Shown: in pieces, positions 63,602 through 64,000 of the stretch
Layout of the letters: each line of letters starts with the position of its first letter
How positions within the stretch are numbered: the stretch's first letter is position 1
Assembly: GCF_009176305.1 (NCBI RefSeq)
Contig: NZ_BLAJ01000003.1
Coordinates: 1 to 64,000 of the forward strand
Reading direction: 5' to 3'
Source of the DNA: Martinezella dioscoreae
GTDB lineage: Bacteria > Pseudomonadota > Alphaproteobacteria > Rhizobiales > Rhizobiaceae
DNA length: 64,000 nucleotides
The notes under the pieces: generated by a model
What the model was told of the DNA's origin: nothing
Database searches by the model: none
Seen by the model: only the letters and a program-made list of their open reading frames with translations
Position numbers and translations under genes: made by a program

Positions 63602-64000
63602 ATGACCCGAATCCTTTCCGCTTCCACGGCACTTTTCATTCTGCTTGCCGCCTCGGCGCAAGCAGACGAGCAGCAATTCAAGGCAAAGCTCGTCGGCCAG
63701 GCGATCCTGCCGGCCAACACCATCACTGCCGCCCCAGCCGATGCGGCAGATTTCTTGAAAACGTCAGGCAAATTCACCACGCCGGATCGCAAGCGCACCG
63801 ACGCTCTCGGCACCGTGCCGGGCAAGGATGGCGCCCGCGTCACCGACCTGAAGCTGCCCTTCGCCGGCCAGCCGATTCAGGGCTTCTCCGGCATCAAGAC
63901 CATGCCCGACGGCACCTTCTGGACGCTCTCCGACAATGGCTTCGGCTCCAAGCAGAACTCTTCCGACGCGATGCTTTTCCTGCATCAGCTGAAATTCGAC
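63602..64000 (+). CDS. Phytase-like esterase, truncated by window edge
   Basis: The first 133 codons of a secreted protein. A signal peptide (MTRILSASTALFILLAASAQADE) is followed by a domain with the esterase-like activity-of-phytase features: FKAKLVGQAILPANT, then GFSGIKTMPDGTFWTLSDNGFGSK near 98-121, the first strand-loop of this beta-propeller family. It is exported to the periplasm. ATG at 63602 follows AAGGTGACATA. The gene runs beyond base 64000, so length and C-terminus are unknown. It is probably an independent transcript after the cyclase. Confidence 0.8.
   Translation, partial: MTRILSASTALFILLAASAQADEQQFKAKLVGQAILPANTITAAPADAADFLKTSGKFTTPDRKRTDALGTVPGKDGARVTDLKLPFAGQPIQGFSGIKTMPDGTFWTLSDNGFGSKQNSSDAMLFLHQLKFD

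Overview
The window is a GC-rich chromosomal segment of an alphaproteobacterium in the Rhizobiales, most likely Rhizobium or a close relative such as Agrobacterium. The evidence is gene content and order: rplM-rpsI-speB-argC; bamE divergent from a ubiquinol-cytochrome c chaperone gene, a YceD (DUF177) gene, plsX, fabH, ihfA and a MerR gene; glyA-nrdR-ribD-ribE and ribH-nusB; hemB-RDD-arginyltransferase; and an LdtR/L,D-transpeptidase pair. Alphaproteobacterial families (BA14K, DUF2842, an Omp2b/RopA-type porin, a Mg-type HemB) agree with this. There are no phage genes, IS transposases or CRISPR arrays. Most of it is core chromosome with small accessory insertions.

Layout. 1-3.1 kb: PAP2 phosphatase, O-acetylhomoserine sulfhydrylase, a CoA-binding protein and a small secreted protein. 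3.05-3.88 kb: AT-rich non-coding gap. 3.9-8.8 kb: EamA transporter, rplM-rpsI with a clear promoter and terminator, a small Cys-rich secreted protein, an ABM-fold protein overlapping speB, and argC. 9.2-12 kb: a membrane-anchored DUF2778 (Tlde1-like) protein, heme A synthase and DUF2842. 12-21.6 kb: a surface-polysaccharide locus (CelD-type GNAT, Wzc/GumC-like co-polymerase, Wza-like export lipoprotein, two GT4 glycosyltransferases, WcaJ-like initiating transferase, Wzy-like polymerase). Its content and neighbours resemble the unipolar-polysaccharide loci of Agrobacterium and Rhizobium. 21.7-28.7 kb: small regulators and envelope proteins, tRNA-Pro(GGG) and a porin. 28.1-33.4 kb: envelope lipid and outer-membrane assembly genes. 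33.5-42.1 kb: H+-pyrophosphatase, nusB/ribH, three plus-strand genes that split the riboflavin genes, ribE-ribD-nrdR-glyA. 42.3-49 kb: LdtP-type transpeptidase with its MarR regulator, hemB, RDD protein, arginyltransferase and a DMT transporter. 48.9-49.5 kb: AbrB-Doc toxin-antitoxin module. 49.7-58.5 kb: parC, two paralogous secreted proteins flanking a TetR/beta-lactamase pair, and aspS. 58.66-58.92 kb: a non-coding element that can fold into a four-arm cruciform, next to a DUF559 endonuclease gene. 59.5-64 kb: multicopper oxidase, rnd, a membrane class III cyclase, and a phytase-like esterase cut by the window edge.

Functional themes are envelope building (polysaccharide, peptidoglycan crosslinking, BamE, porin, PlsX/FabH), cofactor supply (riboflavin, heme A, tetrapyrrole) and translation. 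The most unusual items are the 258-bp cruciform element beside the DUF559 gene, the toxin-antitoxin promoter inside a 27-bp near-perfect palindrome, the duplicated secreted family with near-identical terminators, a BY-kinase-like protein lacking its P-loop lysine, and a cyclase with both substrate-specificity residues replaced.
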